64,000 bases of DNA, from positions 531,813 to 595,812 of the forward strand of contig JAFLKK010000007.1 of assembly GCA_019163375.1 (NCBI GenBank), in the 5' to 3' direction. This DNA is from Paludibacter sp. (GTDB taxonomy: Bacteria; Bacteroidota; Bacteroidia; Bacteroidales; Paludibacteraceae). How positions within the stretch are numbered: the first letter of the stretch is position 1; the number at the start of each line of letters is the position of its first letter. Below the pieces are notes generated by a model, which saw only the letters and a list, made by a program, of their open reading frames with translations, was not told where the DNA came from and ran no database searches. A program made the translations under genes and the position numbers. Positions 1 to 8,106 of the stretch are shown here, piece after piece.

Positions 1-52
1 GTCAGTTAGTAAAGTTGCGTTAAAATTAAAACGAGAAACTATATAAGTTTGA

Positions 53-1594
53 TTAGTCTGTTTTAAATTTTTTAAACGGTACTCTCCATTTCAATTGTTT
101 ATCGCCAAACAGTGCATTCGATTCATTAGGACCCCAGGTATTACATTCGTAGAAATACAATGGAATTTTAGGATTTGTTTTCCAGGCCTGAAGTATCGGA
201 TCAACAAATTTCCAACTTGCCTTCACAGCATCCGCACGTGCATAAAGGGTCGAATCTCCTATCATACAATCCAATAGTAATCGTTCATAAGCTTCCGAAA
301 TTTTATTTTCCGCCAAATCGGAATAATGAAAAGCCATGTTTACGTTTTGCACTTTGTAACCTGCACCGGGTATTTTCATGCCAAAATCCACCGCCACACC
401 GGCATCGGGATGAATGCGAAGAATAATCATATTGGTCGATTGCGCCACGCAACGCTGTTTGAACAACTGATGTGGAGCCGGTTTAAGGTGTATAATCACC
501 TCGGTAACACGTTCCGGAAGTTGCTTTCCGGTACGGATATAGAACGGCACATCGCCCCAACGCCAGTTATCCACGAAAAGCTTCATAGCTACAAAGGTTT
601 CGGTCTTTGAGTTGGACACCACATTCGTTTCTTGTCGATACCCTTTCTGCAATTCGCCATCCACGTCAGTGGCAATATATTGCCCACGAACAACATAGTC
701 TTGAATTTCAGATGTTTTTATTGGTCGCAAAGCTTGTAACACTTTTACCGTTTCATTTCGGATAGATTCCGAGTCAAAAATAGAAGGTGGCTCCATGGCT
801 ATTACCGCGAGTACCTGCATCAAGTGGTTCTGAATCATATCGCGCATGGCACCCGAAGTATCGTAATATCCGCCGCGACTGCCTACCCCAATTTTTTCGG
901 CCGCAGTAATTTCTATTCTATCCACATATTTGCGATTCCAGATGGGTTCGAAAAAACCATTCGAAAAACGGGTAACCATAATATTCTGAACCGTTTCTTT
1001 TCCCAGATAATGGTCGATACGGTAAATCTGATCTTCATTGAAACCGCTCCGCAGTTTTTTGTCTAAATCAATAGCCGTATCATAACTGTAACCGAAAGGT
1101 TTTTCAACAATTATTCGTTTCCAACCATCATCTTCGGTATTCAAACCATATTTTACTAAATGAGCAGCCACCACTTCGTACAAAAATGGAGGTATGGAGA
1201 AATAATAAATAATATTCTTAGGGATATTCAACCTTGCCGAGAGCGTATCGATATATTCTTTCAACTCCCCAAAATCTTCCTCGGTTTGGTTATGTACTTT
1301 TTTGTAATATAATCGTTGAAGAAACAACTCTAATTTTTCCGGAAAAGCAGTTACATCTCCTTTGGCAAACTTAAGTAACGCTTCTTTCACCTCAACTCTA
1401 TTTGACTCTTCATCCTTTTCCTGACTACCTGCACCTATAAGTATAAAATTATCCGGCAATAGATCATCGAGGTACAATTGAAAAATTGCGGGCAGTAACT
1501 TACGTTTCGACAAATCGCCATTAGATCCGAAAATAACCAATATTTGGTTTTCAATAGTATTTTTCTTCGGCGCTTTCTTTGTTATTTCTTCCAT
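53..1594 (-). CDS. zwf: Glucose-6-phosphate 1-dehydrogenase
   Basis: Cytoplasmic NADP-dependent oxidation of glucose 6-phosphate to 6-phosphogluconolactone, the entry step of the oxidative pentose phosphate pathway. The dinucleotide-binding loop IFGSNGDLSKRKLLPA lies near the N-terminus, with Asn where the family usually has Ala/Thr. RIDHYLGKE is the family signature containing the substrate-binding and catalytic His/Lys, and EKPFG is also present. About 513 residues is close to the usual length. A longer open frame begins 14 codons upstream, but I place the start at the ATG at 1594 (MEEITKK), because the extension is not protein-like and homologues begin shortly before the Rossmann strand. 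The next gene, corA, ends 92 bp upstream on the same strand; no functional link is evident. The first 52 bases after the stop hold nothing recognisable. Confidence 0.96.
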   Translation of the reverse strand: MEEITKKAPKKNTIENQILVIFGSNGDLSKRKLLPAIFQLYLDDLLPDNFILIGAGSQEKDEESNRVEVKEALLKFAKGDVTAFPEKLELFLQRLYYKKVHNQTEEDFGELKEYIDTLSARLNIPKNIIYYFSIPPFLYEVVAAHLVKYGLNTEDDGWKRIIVEKPFGYSYDTAIDLDKKLRSGFNEDQIYRIDHYLGKETVQNIMVTRFSNGFFEPIWNRKYVDRIEITAAEKIGVGSRGGYYDTSGAMRDMIQNHLMQVLAVIAMEPPSIFDSESIRNETVKVLQALRPIKTSEIQDYVVRGQYIATDVDGELQKGYRQETNVVSNSKTETFVAMKLFVDNWRWGDVPFYIRTGKQLPERVTEVIIHLKPAPHQLFKQRCVAQSTNMIILRIHPDAGVAVDFGMKIPGAGYKVQNVNMAFHYSDLAENKISEAYERLLLDCMIGDSTLYARADAVKASWKFVDPILQAWKTNPKIPLYFYECNTWGPNESNALFGDKQLKWRVPFKKFKTD

Positions 1595-1686
1595 TTGTGT
1601 GTGTTTGTTGAACTCTAGACTTGATAAACAAATCAACCTTAAAATCGTTCAATTATCGGACTAGAAAAAGGGATACCAATTGTTAT

Positions 1687-2751
1687 TTACAACCATTTCT
1701 TCCGCCTGAAATACCAGAGCATAAAGAATGTGGTGATAATCATTCCTCCCCACATCATAAAATAGCCATTTGGCCAATGCAATTCGGGCAAATTATCAAA
1801 ATTGGTTCCATACACCCCCACAATAAAAGTAAGGGGAATGAATATAACCGAAAAAACGGTAAGTACCCGCATTATTTCGTTCAACCTGGTACTCATTGTT
1901 GAATGATAAATATTTAGTTGATCGTATAAAATTTCACGGTAACTATCCGAAAGTTCGTTGGCCTCGTTGATATTATCCTGCAATTCTTTAAAATGAATGC
2001 GGTTATCATCATGAATAAACTCCGATTCCATTTTTGCCAAATTAAGAATCATCTCTTTAGCAGGTTTAATGTGCTTTCGCAAAAAATTCAATTCTCGTTT
2101 GAAAGAATTGATGTCATCCAACAATTCTTTTTTAGGATTATTGCTGATATCTTCCTCCAATGCCTCTATCTTATCGCCCAACTGCCCGATTACATAAATA
2201 TAATTGTCGACAACCACATCCAGTAATGCAAAAGCCAGATAATCCGACCCCGCAGTGCGGATCTTATTCTTATGCTTCCTAATCCGTTCGCGTATCGGGT
2301 CAAACATGTGCACGGATAGCTCCTGAAAAGAAATCAGCGTATTCTCTGTAATGATCAAACTCAAATTTTCGACGCTTAGCGTATCATTTTTATCATTGTA
2401 TTGCAATAACTTTATGGTGCAGAAAAGTCCGTTTTCGAACTCCTGCACTTTCGGGCGCAGCGATGGATTCATTACATCCGACAGAATATTATCGTCAATT
2501 GCAAATACCTGAGCCAGTTCCTCCATGGTCTCAACATTGTCTAATCCGTAAATATTGAGCCAACTTAGCGTTTTCGAGTTTTTTAAACTCACCAATCCCT
2601 CTTTCGTCTTCACCTCCAACTCGCGCACCGACTCCAGATCGAAATCCATGGCTTGCAGCAAAATCTTATCCGTTTTCTTTTGACCACGAAAAACCAATGC
2701 GTAGGGCGACAACCCGATGTGTTCTTTCTTCTTTTTGGTAAATCTTGACAT
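1687..2751 (-). CDS. corA: CorA-family divalent cation transporter
   Basis: Inner-membrane Mg2+/Co2+ channel of the CorA family, normally a pentamer with a large cytoplasmic N-terminal funnel and two C-terminal membrane helices. About 354 residues is a normal length. The long helical region (QLGDKIEALEEDI through SDSYREILYDQLNIYHSTMSTRL) and the two C-terminal hydrophobic segments (VLTVFSVIFIPLTFIVGVYG and FMMWGGMIITTFFMLWYF) with a basic tail (RRKKWL) are clear. The signature after TM1 is YGTNF rather than canonical YGMNF, so the GMN selectivity motif is GTN. I place the start at the ATG at 2751 (MSRFTKKKKEH) instead of the ATG 11 codons upstream, because the upstream residues are atypical for the family. 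Identity is firm; the ion preference is not. Confidence 0.93.
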   Translation of the reverse strand: MSRFTKKKKEHIGLSPYALVFRGQKKTDKILLQAMDFDLESVRELEVKTKEGLVSLKNSKTLSWLNIYGLDNVETMEELAQVFAIDDNILSDVMNPSLRPKVQEFENGLFCTIKLLQYNDKNDTLSVENLSLIITENTLISFQELSVHMFDPIRERIRKHKNKIRTAGSDYLAFALLDVVVDNYIYVIGQLGDKIEALEEDISNNPKKELLDDINSFKRELNFLRKHIKPAKEMILNLAKMESEFIHDDNRIHFKELQDNINEANELSDSYREILYDQLNIYHSTMSTRLNEIMRVLTVFSVIFIPLTFIVGVYGTNFDNLPELHWPNGYFMMWGGMIITTFFMLWYFRRKKWL

Positions 2752-3039
2752 GCTAAAGCGTATTTGTGAACTATGTAAAAGCAAAGATAGATATTTTTTG
2801 ATGGTTTGCCCGATTTTTCATTCTTAAAACGGCGAATGAAGTGTAAAAAAGTGTTACGGAATGCGTAAAAATGTGATGCTAAACCACGGAAAATCAGTTG
2901 TATTTAACTAACCGTCCATTAGACACATACAAAATAAGTGAAAATGACACTTCAAATGCTTTTGAAAATATAAAATTGGGCAACCAATCCTAAAAGTATG
3001 TTATAAAACATACTTTTGAAGCATTTTCAATGAAAATTG

Positions 3040-3071
3040 TTTGGATGGTTATCAGAAACCCCGTATCTTTG
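3040..3071 (+). promoter_or_regulatory. Bacteroidota-type promoter of small RNA
   Basis: TTTG at 3040-3043 and TATCTTTG at 3064-3071 are separated by 20 bp, matching the primary sigma (ABfr) consensus of TTTG and TAnnTTTG. The predicted transcription start is near 3078. No coding start follows closely, so it most likely drives the structured RNA. Confidence 0.75.
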
Positions 3072-3077
3072 CATCGT

Positions 3078-3290
3078 GATTTTTTCATAGTATTAGATTT
3101 AAGGTTAACAAAAAGATTGGTAGATTACCGTGAGGTAAAGCTACCTTTCGTCTTTTATAGAGGTAAGCAAACCATTTGCCGACTTCCTCTCAAAAAAAAC
3201 CTCCGATAATAACATAAAGCTTACTACAAGAGGCTTCACATAAATGAATCCCCGGGAACTGGAATTAAAACAGCTCTCCGGGGATTTTTT
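3078..3290 (+). ncRNA. Candidate structured small RNA (~213 nt)
   Basis: The predicted transcript runs from the -7 box at 3071 to a terminator ending at 3290. It can form a branched hairpin in which GGTAG (3119-3123) pairs with CTACC (3141-3145) around an inner ACC/GGT stem with a GTGA loop (3127-3136). A second stem joins AGAGG (3159-3163) and CCTCT (3186-3190), and a third joins CCTC (3200-3203) and GAGG (3230-3233). Then comes the terminator. No convincing ORF starts inside it. Size, isolated promoter and dense pairing would suit 6S RNA or another housekeeping sRNA of Bacteroidales, but I cannot assign a family. It does not carry the tmRNA, SRP or RNase P motifs I looked for. A long leader of the downstream kinase is unlikely because of the terminator. 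Confidence 0.6.
3247..3290 (+). terminator. Intrinsic terminator of small RNA
   Basis: AATCCCCGG at 3247-3255 pairs with CCGGGGATT at 3278-3286. The stem is extended by CTG/CAG around an A-rich loop and ends in TTTTTT on the plus strand. A strong GC stem. Confidence 0.85.
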
Positions 3291-3498
3291 GTGCCCCAAA
3301 AGAATCAAATAAATCAAAGATGTATTTGAAAATAAGTACTTCCTATCAAGCAAATATAAAATGAATGCGTATATTTGTAACCGCTACTATATAAAAATCC
3401 GCTCTCCCTTCGGCTCGTTTTGTTCGAATATATTTAGTTCTGGGCAAACAAATACAGAAAAAGACCAACGAAGCTTACACTGAAAAATAAATTTAAGC

Positions 3499-5178
3499 AT
3501 GAAAACTATGAAATCCAATTTATTCCATAATTTCAAATTCGAATTTAGAATTACGCTTAATTATTTGATTTTTGGTTTCCTGTGGATTCTGTTTTCAGAC
3601 AAACTACTTGACTTACTCGAAACGGACGATAGTCTATTAACCAAATTTCAGACATATAAAGGAGCTTTCTTCATTCTCGTTACTTCCGTATTCTTGTATC
3701 TACTTGTCAAAAGACATATGCAAAAGTTGAGATTTGCTGAGTCTAAACTTATTGAAAGCGAGTCCCACTACAAAGCACTGTTCAATAACAATCATTCGGT
3801 AATTCTGCTTATAAATCCCGAAAACGGCCGAATTGAAGATGCAAATCCGGCTGCCTGCGAGTACTACGGGTGGTCGCAGGCCACGTTTTGCAGCAAAAAC
3901 CTATACGATTTCAATGTCGTCAGCGAAGAAAAGATAAATGGCCGGTTGCAGGCAGTAAAAGCAAAAACGCTGAATTCTTTTGTTGGTCAACATCGACTGG
4001 CCAATGGCGAAATACGGGATGTGGAAGTATTCTCGAACCCCATACTTATCGGGGATAAAGCCATGATTTATTCAAGCATTCATGACATCACCGAACAACG
4101 AAATGCTGAGGCCGAACTTCGCAAACTTTCCAAAGCGGTGGAGCAAAGTCCGGTTGCAATTTGTATTACCAATCCGGATGGAATCATTGAATACGTCAAT
4201 CCAAAGGTTACCCAACTGACCGGGTTTTCGGCAGAAGAACTGATACACGAAAACACTCGGATATTCGGTTCAGACGAAAAGCCGCAACAGGAAGATGCTG
4301 AACTCTGGAAAACTATAAAATCTGGAAAGATCTGGAGCGGCGAGTTTCACAACAAGAAAAAAAACGGTGAACTTTATTGGGAATCAGCCACTATCTCTCC
4401 TATCCTCAATACGGAGGGAGAAATAACACATTTTCTATCAATAAAGGAAGATATAACCGACCGAAAACGAGCCGAGATTGCATTGAATAAATCGGAGGAA
4501 CTATTGCGAAAGTTTGCGTCGCACCTTCAAAACGTGCGTGAAGAAGAAAAAGTAGCACTGGCCCGCGAAATTCACGATGACCTTGGACAAACCCTGGTCG
4601 CACTTAAAATTGAGATGGGGTTACTTAAGAATAAAATTGTAAACCATGACAGCTCAAATGATTCGAAAAGTATGTCGGGAGAATTTGAGACCATAGCAAA
4701 CCTGATAGACAGAACCATTAAAACTGCCCGCCGAATTATGAGTGGATTGCGCCCCGACCTGCTCGAAATGAATGGTTTTGCCGGTGCTACAACAGCTTAT
4801 CTTCGTGAATTTGAGGAAAGGTATCAAATAAAGTGTGAATTTACCCCTGAGAATTCAACCATCGAGATGAATTCACAACAGTCTCTTGCATTTTTCAGAA
4901 TTCTTCAGGAGTCACTCAGCAATATAGCCAAACATTCCAAAGCTACTTTAGTCAAAATTGATTTTAGAAAAGAATCTAATAAGCTCGTTTTAGAAATTAT
5001 TGACAACGGGATAGGGTTTGACAAGAATAACAGCGGCAGACAAGACTCATACGGAATGATAGGAATGAAAGAAAGGGTCGTATTATTGGATGGTAAATTG
5101 AACATTGTAAGTGAAATTGGCAAGGGAGCATCTGTCCGGGTTGAAATACCGTGGAATCTTGAACAAACAAAGTCCTAA
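3499..5178 (+). CDS. PAS-domain sensor histidine kinase (HisKA_3/NarL type)
   Basis: Membrane sensor kinase of 559 residues. Two N-terminal membrane helices (about 18-36 and 52-71) enclose a very short external loop, so sensing is probably cytoplasmic. Two PAS domains follow (about 83-200 and 206-330), the second ending in the PAC motif ITHFLSIKEDITDRKRAE. The dimerisation/phosphoacceptor domain is HisKA_3 (REIHDDLGQTL, His about 359). The C-terminal HATPase has an N box (ESLSNIAKH), a G1 box (DNGIGFD) and a G2 box (YGMIGMKER). Kinases of this class normally phosphorylate NarL/LuxR-type response regulators, and none is adjacent, so it is an orphan here. The regulator at 6648 is of the NtrC class, a poor match. 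An in-frame ATG three codons downstream is an alternative start. Signal unknown. Confidence 0.92.
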   Translation: MKTMKSNLFHNFKFEFRITLNYLIFGFLWILFSDKLLDLLETDDSLLTKFQTYKGAFFILVTSVFLYLLVKRHMQKLRFAESKLIESESHYKALFNNNHSVILLINPENGRIEDANPAACEYYGWSQATFCSKNLYDFNVVSEEKINGRLQAVKAKTLNSFVGQHRLANGEIRDVEVFSNPILIGDKAMIYSSIHDITEQRNAEAELRKLSKAVEQSPVAICITNPDGIIEYVNPKVTQLTGFSAEELIHENTRIFGSDEKPQQEDAELWKTIKSGKIWSGEFHNKKKNGELYWESATISPILNTEGEITHFLSIKEDITDRKRAEIALNKSEELLRKFASHLQNVREEEKVALAREIHDDLGQTLVALKIEMGLLKNKIVNHDSSNDSKSMSGEFETIANLIDRTIKTARRIMSGLRPDLLEMNGFAGATTAYLREFEERYQIKCEFTPENSTIEMNSQQSLAFFRILQESLSNIAKHSKATLVKIDFRKESNKLVLEIIDNGIGFDKNNSGRQDSYGMIGMKERVVLLDGKLNIVSEIGKGASVRVEIPWNLEQTKS

Positions 5179-5241
5179 ATCCCTGAAATTTATCCGGCTA
5201 ACACATTCACATCGCCAAATCCACCAGCACATATTCCCCAT

Positions 5242-5272
5242 TTTGCAAAACGCTCAAATTTCCTTACTTTTG
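5242..5272 (+). promoter_or_regulatory. Promoter of purD
   Basis: TTTG at 5242-5245 and TACTTTTG at 5265-5272 with a 19-bp spacer. The predicted start near 5279 gives a leader of about 20 nt before the purD ATG, too short for a riboswitch. Confidence 0.75.
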
Positions 5273-5298
5273 CAACTCAAATCCATTCAATCAGTATC

Positions 5299-6567
5299 AT
5301 GAATATTCTTCTCCTCGGTTCGGGCGGTCGCGAACACGCCATGGCTTGGAAAATAGCTCAAAGTCCCAAACTTTCTACTCTTTATGTAGCTCCCGGCAAT
5401 CCCGGAACAGCTTCTGTTGCAACTAATTTACCCATTGCTGCCGATGATTTTCAACAAATCAAAAAAGTAGTTATCGAAAAAAATATCGAAATCGTAGTTG
5501 TTGGACCTGAAGATCCATTGGTAAAAGGAGTAGTCAACTTTTTTGCCGACGATGAAGAATTAAAACATATCCCTGTGGTTGGACCCGATAAAGTGGGTGC
5601 TCAACTTGAAGGAAGTAAAGATTTCTCGAAACAATTTATGTTCCGCCACAATATCCCTACAGCCGGATACCTAAGCGTTACAGCCGAAAATATAACCGAA
5701 GGTATCGAATTCCTGAAAAGTCTGGAAGCACCTTACGTTCTGAAAGCCGATGGTTTGGCTGCCGGAAAAGGTGTTTTGATTCTAAACGATTTGGACGAAA
5801 CCATTACCGAACTAAAAGCAATGCTTGATGGAAAATTTGGTGCTGCCAGCAAAACGGTGGTTATCGAAGAATTTCTTGATGGTATTGAATGTTCTGTGTT
5901 CATAATTACCGACGGAAAAAACTATAAAATTCTGCCCGAAGCAAAAGACTACAAACGCATTGGCGAAGGTGATAAAGGACTGAATACCGGTGGTATGGGT
6001 GCTGTTTCGCCTGTTCCGTTTGCCGATGCCGACTTTATGCGCAAAGTGGAAGAACGCATTATCAAACCTACAGTGGATGGATTGGATAGCGAAGGCATTG
6101 TTTATAAAGGCTTCATTTTCTTTGGCTTGATAAAAGTAAAAGGCGAACCTGTAACCATTGAATACAATGCCCGCATGGGAGATCCGGAAACGGAAGTGGT
6201 TATGCTGCGTATTAAAAGTGATTTCGTTGAACTGCTCGAAGGTGTGGCCAATGGTAATCTGAACGAAAAGACCATTGAATTTGACGAACGCTCAGCTGTA
6301 ACAGTTATGTTGGTGGCCGGCGGATATCCCGAAGAATATGCTAAAGGCGACGAAATAAGCGGACTTGAGAGCGTAGAAAACAGCATTGTTTTCCATGCAG
6401 GAACTGCGACTAAAGACGGCAAGATAGTAACCAATGGCGGTCGCGTAATGGCTATTAGTTCTTACGGTGCCAACAAAGCAGAAGCACTGGCAGTATCATT
6501 TGCAAACGCACAAAAAATTCAATACAAAGGAAAGTATTTCAGAACCGATATCGGGTTTGATTTGTAG
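5299..6567 (+). CDS. purD: Phosphoribosylamine-glycine ligase (GARS)
   Basis: Cytoplasmic ATP-grasp ligase joining phosphoribosylamine and glycine, the second step of de novo purine synthesis. The 422 residues are the normal single-domain length. The N-terminal [15 protein letters not shown] and APGNPGTA motifs, the ATP-grasp core ([31 protein letters not shown]) and the metal-binding [12 protein letters not shown] are all intact. The start is the only ATG placing GSGGREHA at the expected N-terminal position, and the promoter lies immediately upstream. It stands alone, not fused to PurM or PurN and not in a pur operon. The following regulator gene is 80 bp downstream and could be co-transcribed. 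Confidence 0.97.
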   Translation: MNILLLGSGGREHAMAWKIAQSPKLSTLYVAPGNPGTASVATNLPIAADDFQQIKKVVIEKNIEIVVVGPEDPLVKGVVNFFADDEELKHIPVVGPDKVGAQLEGSKDFSKQFMFRHNIPTAGYLSVTAENITEGIEFLKSLEAPYVLKADGLAAGKGVLILNDLDETITELKAMLDGKFGAASKTVVIEEFLDGIECSVFIITDGKNYKILPEAKDYKRIGEGDKGLNTGGMGAVSPVPFADADFMRKVEERIIKPTVDGLDSEGIVYKGFIFFGLIKVKGEPVTIEYNARMGDPETEVVMLRIKSDFVELLEGVANGNLNEKTIEFDERSAVTVMLVAGGYPEEYAKGDEISGLESVENSIVFHAGTATKDGKIVTNGGRVMAISSYGANKAEALAVSFANAQKIQYKGKYFRTDIGFDL

Positions 6568-6605
6568 GCCCCATATTAAATTCTGGTTACATCATTCATC
6601 TATTT

Positions 6606-6637
6606 GTGTACTTGTTTACTTGTCCACTCGTTTACTA
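6606..6637 (+). repeat. Four-unit 8-bp tandem repeat
   Basis: Four contiguous degenerate octamers (consensus GTTTACTT) end ten bases before the ATG of the response-regulator gene. They occupy the ribosome-loading region. The same period of 8 recurs at 39510-39565 with a different sequence. Confidence 0.5.
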
Positions 6638-6647
6638 ACTGAATTCC

Positions 6648-7799
6648 ATGGCAAAAATATTAATCATAGACGACGAACGCAGCATCCGCAATACGCTGAA
6701 GGAGATTCTGGAATTTGAAAAACATCAGATCACCCTGGCCGAAAACGGAAAACAAGGATTAGAAGCGGCTCAGAATGCTGTTTTTGATCTAATTTTTTCG
6801 GACATAAAAATGCCCGAGATGGATGGTATTGAGTTGCTTGGCCATTTGATAGAAAAAGAAATTGAAGCACCTATTGTGATGATTTCCGGTCATGGAAATA
6901 TTGAAACGGCAGTAGAATGCATCAAAAAAGGAGCTTTCGATTTTATCGTTAAGCCTATCGATTTGAATCGTTTACTGATTACTGTCCGCAATGCGTTAGA
7001 TAGAAATAACCTGGTAACAGAGACCAAAACGCTGAAAAAGAAAATTGCCAAACGACACCAGATGATTGGCAATTCGCCGGCTATCGAAAAAGTGCGCATG
7101 ATGATTGAACGCGTAGCACCAACCGATGCACGTGTTCTTATCACCGGCGAAAACGGAACCGGAAAAGAAGTGGTTGCCCGTTTACTTTTCGAGCAAAGCA
7201 ACCGTACCGATGCCCCGTTTGTGGAGGTAAACTGTGCAGCAATTCCATCTGAATTGATTGAGAGTGAGCTATTCGGTCACGAAAAAGGCGCTTTTACTTC
7301 GGCCATAAAACAACGTATCGGAAAATTTGAACAAGCCGACGGCGGAACAATCTTCCTAGACGAAATTGGCGATATGAGTCTTTCGGCACAAACAAAAGTA
7401 CTCCGCGTACTGCAAGAAAACGAACTCACCCGCGTGGGTAGCGACAAGAGCATAAAAGTAAACGTGCGCGTACTGGCTGCTACCAACAAAAACCTGAAAA
7501 AAGAGATCGAAGCCGGAAATTTCCGCGAAGACTTATTCCATCGTCTCAACGTCATTCCTATTCACGTCCCTAGTCTGGACGACAGAAAAGAGGATATTCC
7601 TTTACTTGTAACGCATTTTTGTGAACTGATTTGTACAGAGCAGGGCATACAGCCGAAAAGCTTTGATCAAATAGCTATAGAATCGCTACAAGCACGTTCC
7701 TGGACAGGAAATATACGCGAATTGCGCAACGTAGTGGAACGCCTCATTATTCTAGGCGGTACCAGCATCACAAAAGAAGAAATAGAACAATTTGCATAA
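6648..7799 (+). CDS. NtrC-family sigma54-interacting response regulator lacking a DNA-binding domain
   Basis: Receiver domain (residues 1-120) with acidic pocket IIDDE, phosphoacceptor Asp52 (FSDIKMPEMDG) and the C-terminal FDFIVKP. An AAA+ sigma54-activation domain follows (about 140-380) with Walker A GENGTGKE, loop 1 GAFTSA (canonical GAFTGA), Walker B GGTIFLDEIGD and sensor RVLAATN. The protein ends at residue 383 just after the lid (NVVERLIILGG), so the usual Fis-type helix-turn-helix is absent. The terminator sits directly after the stop codon, leaving no room for a frameshifted HTH. It could activate sigma54 from solution without an enhancer site, as some HTH-less family members do. 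I recall similar-length Bacteroidota homologues but cannot check. No cognate kinase is adjacent. Confidence 0.9.
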   Translation: MAKILIIDDERSIRNTLKEILEFEKHQITLAENGKQGLEAAQNAVFDLIFSDIKMPEMDGIELLGHLIEKEIEAPIVMISGHGNIETAVECIKKGAFDFIVKPIDLNRLLITVRNALDRNNLVTETKTLKKKIAKRHQMIGNSPAIEKVRMMIERVAPTDARVLITGENGTGKEVVARLLFEQSNRTDAPFVEVNCAAIPSELIESELFGHEKGAFTSAIKQRIGKFEQADGGTIFLDEIGDMSLSAQTKVLRVLQENELTRVGSDKSIKVNVRVLAATNKNLKKEIEAGNFREDLFHRLNVIPIHVPSLDDRKEDIPLLVTHFCELICTEQGIQPKSFDQIAIESLQARSWTGNIRELRNVVERLIILGGTSITKEEIEQFA

Positions 7800-7801
7800 A
7801 C

Positions 7802-7838
7802 AAAAACAGCTTGCCGATATCGGTAAGCTGTTTTTGTA
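7802..7838 (+). terminator. Intrinsic terminator after the response regulator
   Basis: AAAAACAGCTT and AAGCTGTTTTT flank the palindrome CCGATATCGG, with a T tract on the plus strand. The arms are A/T-rich at the base, so it could also stop transcription arriving from the minus strand. Confidence 0.85.
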
Positions 7839-8089
7839 ATATCGTTACGGCATAGTGCGATATAGATGCTGCATGATGCGATATAGGTTCTGCTTGGTGT
7901 GATATCGTTACTGCATGGTGAGATATGTGTTCGGCTTGATGAGATATCGTTACTGCATGATGAGATATCATTGCTGCATGATGCGATATAGGTTCGGCTT
8001 GGTGTGATATCGTTACTGCATGGTGAGATATGGGTTCGGCTTGATGCGATATCGTTACTGCATGATGAGATATCATTGCTGCATGGTGA
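7838..8089. repeat. Tandem array of twelve 21-bp units (array 1)
   Basis: Twelve contiguous units of exactly 21 bp with no spacers. Units begin GATAT(C/A/G) and end in a TGCATGRTGA-like block, and most carry GATATC or GATATA at the unit boundary. The first unit (7838-7858) is degenerate. Units 3-7 (7880-7984) and 8-12 (7985-8089) form a 105-bp higher-order duplication differing at about five positions. Because the period is a multiple of three, frames stay open; the minus strand reads as a heptapeptide repeat (ISHHAVT/ISHQAEP). The array lies between two converging genes, directly past the end of PUL1. Function unknown. Confidence 0.9.
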
Positions 8090-8106
8090 TTTGTACGTTC
8101 AGAAGA

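Larger units (their letters stand above)
2752..3498. other. Intergenic region with small-RNA locus
   Basis: A 747-bp stretch between the divergent corA and kinase genes without a supportable protein gene. It carries a strong plus-strand promoter (3040-3071), a potentially highly structured transcript (3078-3290) ending in an intrinsic terminator, and about 200 bp of AT-rich sequence before the kinase gene. A TATATTTG -7-like box at 3370-3377 could start the kinase mRNA, but no TTTG lies at the right distance upstream. Confidence 0.6.

Noticed and set aside
7838-8089. CRISPR array
   Set aside because: Units are contiguous 21-mers with no unique spacers, no cas genes nearby, and a higher-order duplication instead of spacer diversity.
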